A stretch of DNA of 64,000 bases from assembly GCF_009765355.1 (NCBI RefSeq), contig NZ_VTHK01000025.1:62732-126731 (forward strand), written 5' to 3'. This stretch comes from Amycolatopsis anabasis (GTDB lineage Bacteria; Actinomycetota; Actinomycetes; Mycobacteriales; Pseudonocardiaceae). The position numbers and the translations under genes are program-made. The notes under the pieces were generated by a model that was not told the DNA's origin, ran no database searches, and was given only the letters and a program-made list of their open reading frames with translations. Of the stretch, positions 61,096-64,000 are shown piece after piece (position 1 is the stretch's first letter; each line of letters opens with the position of its first letter).

Positions 61096-62883
61096 ATGAG
61101 GAGATCCAAAGCAGTCTCCGCCTTCGCTGCGGTCGCGGCTGCTGCGCTCGTGCTGAGCGCCTGCAGTGGTGGTGGCAACGGTGGCGACAACAACGGCTCG
61201 AGCGCCGATGTCAAAAGCATGGCGACCGGCAAGGCCCAGAACGGTGATACCTTCAAGCTGGCCGACGCTCCGAAGAGCGACGTGGTCACGGTGGGTGTCG
61301 ACGAGGGCTATTCGGCGTACAACAACGACACGCCGGACACCAACAGCTCGTACAACAACTACGTGGACAACATTGTGTTGGCCGGTGCGTACGTGCTCGA
61401 CGGCAACAACAAGGTGCTGCTCAACGCCGACATGTTCGAATCCTGGACGGTCACCTCCAAGGACCCGCAGGTCGTCCAGTGGAAGATCAAGCCGAACATG
61501 ACCTGGTCCGACGGCAAGCCGTACGACTGCAAGGACCTCTACCTGGCCTGGCTGTCGCACAGCGAGAAGGCCAAGGACGGCGACACCCCGTTCTTCAAGG
61601 CCGCGGCCCCGGCCGGGTACAACCTCGTCGACCAGGGCGAGTGCAAGGACAACCTCACCTTCGAGGCGAAGTTCAGCAAGCCCTACCTCGACTACAAGGG
61701 CATGTTCGCGCCGACGCACGTCATGCCGGCGCACATCATCGAGCAGAAGACCGGCATCGCCGACATCACCGCGCTCAAGCCGAACGGTGACAAGGGCCAG
61801 CTGAAGAAGGCCGGCGACTTCTGGAACAACGAGTGGAAGGGCTTCAAGCCGGACATCATGCCGGCGTCGGGCCCGTACAAGATCACCGCGTTCGACGAGA
61901 ACTCGAAGTCGGTGACCCTCGAGCGCAACCAGTCCTTCGCCGGTGCGAAGGGTGGCCCGCAGAAGATCGTCGTCCGGCCGTTCCCGGACACTCCCGCGAT
62001 GGCCACCGCGCTGCAGAACGGTGAGATCGACGTCGTCGCGTCGACCCAGCCGGACACCACCGCCGCCGACACGCTGCGCAAGCTCGCCTCGGACGGTGTG
62101 ACCTACGGTTCCGCTTCGCAGCTCACCTTCGAGCACCTGGACCTGCAGTACAAGCGGATGTTCTCCGATCCGGTGCTGCGCAAGGCGTTCTTCCAGGCCG
62201 TGAACCGCAACGAGATCGTCGAGAAGCTGCTCCGCGGTGTCCAGGCGGACGCCCAGCCGCTGAGCAGCATCGTGTTCTACCCGGGTGAGCAGGGCTACGA
62301 GGACCGCTACAGCAAGATCTCGGGTCAGGGCGCCGAGGCCGCGGCCAAGACGCTGAGCGACGCGGGCTGGGTCAAGGGACCGGACGGCATCTTCGCCAAG
62401 GACGGCAAGCGGTTCTCGGCGACGATCACGCACAACGCGAACCCGCGCCGGACCAAGACCGTGGAGATCATCGTCGCCCAGGCCAAGGCCGCGGGCATCG
62501 AGATCAAGGACGAGGTCGACCCGAACTTCCTGAAGGGCCGGCTGGACACGGGCAACTGGGACATCGCGCTGTTCGGGTGGTCGTCCACGCCGTTCAAGGC
62601 CGAGCAGCCGTCGATCTACGTCACCGGTGGTGGCCAGAACTACCAGGGCCTGTCCGACCCGAAGATCGACCAGGCCTTCCAGACCGCGGTGTCGGCGACC
62701 GACGAGGCCGTGGCCACGAAGGCGTACCAGGACGCGGACCAGGCGCTCGCGGATCAGAACGCGACGCTCCCGCTGTTCCAGACGCCGTCGATGTGGGCCT
62801 TCCGCGGCATCGACCGGGTGTACATGCAGTCGTACAACGGCGCCCTGTGGAACGCCGGGGAGTGGGAGAAGAAGGGCAAGTGA
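61096..62883 (+). CDS. Peptide/oligopeptide ABC transporter substrate-binding lipoprotein
   Basis: 595-aa SBP_bac_5 family lipoprotein. Signal peptide SKAVSAFAAVAAAALVLSACSGGG with lipobox LSAC (Cys 23). The mature part has WKIKPNMTWSDGKPYDCKDLYLAWLS, a SGPYKITAFDENSKSVTLERN strand and DPVLRKAFFQAVNRNEIVEKLLRG, all standard for DppA/OppA. It captures peptides or similar molecules and passes them to the DppB-like permease that begins 180 bases downstream. AGGAGGG precedes ATG. A perfect 17-bp hairpin follows the stop, so this binding protein can be made in excess over the permease. Confidence 0.93.
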   Translation: MRRSKAVSAFAAVAAAALVLSACSGGGNGGDNNGSSADVKSMATGKAQNGDTFKLADAPKSDVVTVGVDEGYSAYNNDTPDTNSSYNNYVDNIVLAGAYVLDGNNKVLLNADMFESWTVTSKDPQVVQWKIKPNMTWSDGKPYDCKDLYLAWLSHSEKAKDGDTPFFKAAAPAGYNLVDQGECKDNLTFEAKFSKPYLDYKGMFAPTHVMPAHIIEQKTGIADITALKPNGDKGQLKKAGDFWNNEWKGFKPDIMPASGPYKITAFDENSKSVTLERNQSFAGAKGGPQKIVVRPFPDTPAMATALQNGEIDVVASTQPDTTAADTLRKLASDGVTYGSASQLTFEHLDLQYKRMFSDPVLRKAFFQAVNRNEIVEKLLRGVQADAQPLSSIVFYPGEQGYEDRYSKISGQGAEAAAKTLSDAGWVKGPDGIFAKDGKRFSATITHNANPRRTKTVEIIVAQAKAAGIEIKDEVDPNFLKGRLDTGNWDIALFGWSSTPFKAEQPSIYVTGGGQNYQGLSDPKIDQAFQTAVSATDEAVATKAYQDADQALADQNATLPLFQTPSMWAFRGIDRVYMQSYNGALWNAGEWEKKGK

Positions 62884-62919
62884 TCCCTTCCCACTCTTCG
62901 ATTCGCTGATCGACCTGGT

Positions 62920-62958
62920 GGAACCGGGAGCCGGGCCAACAGCCCGGCTCCCGGTTCC
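62920..62958 (+). terminator. Strong hairpin between binding-protein and permease genes
   Basis: Perfect 17-bp stem (62920-62936 and 62942-62958; GGAACCGGGAGCCGGGC and its complement), loop CAACA. It has no T tract. It probably gives partial termination or protects the 3' end of the binding-protein mRNA, raising the ratio of receptor to permease. Confidence 0.75.
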
Positions 62959-62973
62959 CTCCGGAAGTAGCTG

Positions 62974-63001
62974 TTGACGCAAACGTGACCCCGACTACGG
63001 T
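62974..63001 (+). promoter_or_regulatory. Candidate promoter of the DppB-like permease
   Basis: TTGACG (62974-62979) and TACGGT (62996-63001) with a 16-base spacer, followed by a 60-base leader to the TTG start. It would allow permease expression independent of the binding-protein gene. Confidence 0.5.
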
Positions 63002-63061
63002 AGACCACCGGGGTGGGGCCGCCAGTACTTCCGGGCCGGGCCCGGACGAGGAGCAATTTCG

Positions 63062-64000
63062 TTGAACCTGGTTTATTACGTACTACGTCGAGTGGCGATC
63101 TCGATCCCGATCCTGCTGATCGGTTCGTTCGCCCTCTACCTGATGGTCGCGGGCGCCGGTGACCCGCTCGCCGAGCTGCGCAGCCAGCCGAACGTCAGCC
63201 CGGCGGCCATCGCGGCCACGGCTCACGAACTCGGCCTCGACAAGGGTCTGCTCGCGAGATACTGGGACTGGCTGATCAGCTTCATCCAGGGCGACTGGGG
63301 TATCTCGATCGCCCAGGGCAACGCCATGGCGCCCGTGCTCCCCAAGGTGATGAGCGCGTTCGGCGTGACCTTCAAACTGGTCATCGGCGCCGAGATCCTC
63401 GCGCTGGTGATCGGGATCGCGGTCGGCGTCCTCGCCGCCGTCAAGCAGTACTCCATTATCGACTACATCGCGACCACGCTCGCGTTCCTGTTGTTCTCGA
63501 TGCCCATTTTCTGCATCGCGATCGTGCTGAAGGAATACGCGATCGAGATCAACGGCTGGGTCCGGGATCTGGGCCTGACCGACTGGCTCGGCAATCCGTG
63601 GCTGAAAACGGCCAGCCCGGAGAATCTGAAATCCGACGGATTCGGTGACTTCCTCATCAAGTATGTCGGCGCCTATCTGTTGCCCACGCTGGCACTGATG
63701 GCGATCAGCTTCGCGGCGTACAGCCGTTTCCAGCGCGCGGCGATGCTGGAAACGCTCAACATGGACTACGTGCGCACCGCACGGGCCAAGGGGCTGTCGT
63801 CGTCGCGGGTCATCTTCCGGCACGCGTTCCGCAACGCGCTCATCCCGGTGACCACCCTGTTCTCGGTCAACTTCGCGACGGTGCTGACCGGCGCGATCAT
63901 CACCGAACGGGTGTTCAACTGGAACGGTATGGGCACGGTGCTGGTCGAGGCCGTGAACAAGAACGACCCGAATGTGATGATGGGCTGGCTGGTCCTGGTC
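63062..64000 (+). CDS. DppB-like peptide ABC transporter permease (C-terminus cut by window edge)
   Basis: First 313 codons of an inner-membrane permease of the DppB/OppB type. The opening NLVYYVLRRVAISIPILLIGSFALYLM is the standard 'YxxRRL...IPxLL' start. An extended extracytoplasmic loop includes GDWGISIAQGN. The EAA-type loop is ETLNMDYVRTARAKGLSSSRVIFRHAFRNALIPVTTLF, and ERVFNWNGMGTVLVEAV follows. The start is TTG 63062, with GAGGAG 9 bases upstream. Other in-frame starts would cut into the first helix. It partners with the binding protein just upstream. DppC and ATPases are expected beyond the window. Confidence 0.93.
   Translation, partial: MNLVYYVLRRVAISIPILLIGSFALYLMVAGAGDPLAELRSQPNVSPAAIAATAHELGLDKGLLARYWDWLISFIQGDWGISIAQGNAMAPVLPKVMSAFGVTFKLVIGAEILALVIGIAVGVLAAVKQYSIIDYIATTLAFLLFSMPIFCIAIVLKEYAIEINGWVRDLGLTDWLGNPWLKTASPENLKSDGFGDFLIKYVGAYLLPTLALMAISFAAYSRFQRAAMLETLNMDYVRTARAKGLSSSRVIFRHAFRNALIPVTTLFSVNFATVLTGAIITERVFNWNGMGTVLVEAVNKNDPNVMMGWLVLV

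Overview
The window is high-GC actinobacterial chromosome, most likely from the Pseudonocardiaceae (Amycolatopsis-like). Support comes from strong GC3 bias, many GTG and 4-base GTGA/ATGA coupled starts, leaderless promoters, DtxR/IdeR-type iron boxes, and a gene order that follows the Mycobacterium tuberculosis blocks Rv1098c-Rv1112 (fumC, glpX, xseB, xseA, lipid-droplet protein, ispH, DUF6542 protein, ychF) and Rv1165-Rv1166 (typA, lpqW), with lineage-specific genes inserted between them.

Layout. 0-7.5 kb: the end of an ABC ATPase gene, a GuaB1-type GMP reductase, a PrpF-isomerase/MFS pair, a frameshifted MBL hydrolase, an Old-Yellow-Enzyme oxidoreductase, and a putative ribbon-helix-helix protein behind a cluster of TGGCA/TGCCA repeats. 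7.6-12.7 kb: a compact co-directional cluster (DUF4097 protein, DrrAB-like ABC exporter, cytochrome P450, secreted serine hydrolase). 12.7-15.8 kb: LigB DNA ligase overlapping an EamA transporter, divergent from a TetR regulator. 16-28.6 kb: the fumC-to-rmuC housekeeping block, interrupted by a ferredoxin reductase and two tandem iron-box-controlled YncE-like beta-propellers. 29-36.3 kb: DNA repair (sbcD-sbcC, ogt, alkA) and ychF. 36.3-41.2 kb: an AT-richer, probably acquired island with a CGNR regulator, a PQ-loop transporter and two convergent PD-(D/E)XK-type nucleases, one of them frameshifted. 41.2-44.7 kb: an MFS exporter divergent from a second P450. The P450's 3' end overlaps an 18-bp ORF coding for Met-Arg-His-Asn-His behind a near-perfect Shine-Dalgarno and just before a terminator. 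This resembles the minimal biarylitide-type P450 RiPPs but has a different core, and it is the best candidate for an undescribed system. 44.7-49.4 kb: small membrane proteins, a pterin dehydratase and a thiamine-type ABC importer. 49.4-55 kb: a 95-bp palindromic repeat, an ABC-2 exporter with a LolA-like lipid-binding protein, a divergent two-component system and a MutT. 55-64 kb: trpS under a Trp-codon attenuator, YciI, an iron-box-controlled 54-aa Cys/Lys-rich protein, typA, lpqW and the start of a peptide ABC importer.

Two genes (MBL hydrolase, Mrr nuclease) carry single-base frameshifts in short G/C runs. These may be real lesions or sequence errors. I saw no tRNA, rRNA, CRISPR array, insertion sequence or prophage.
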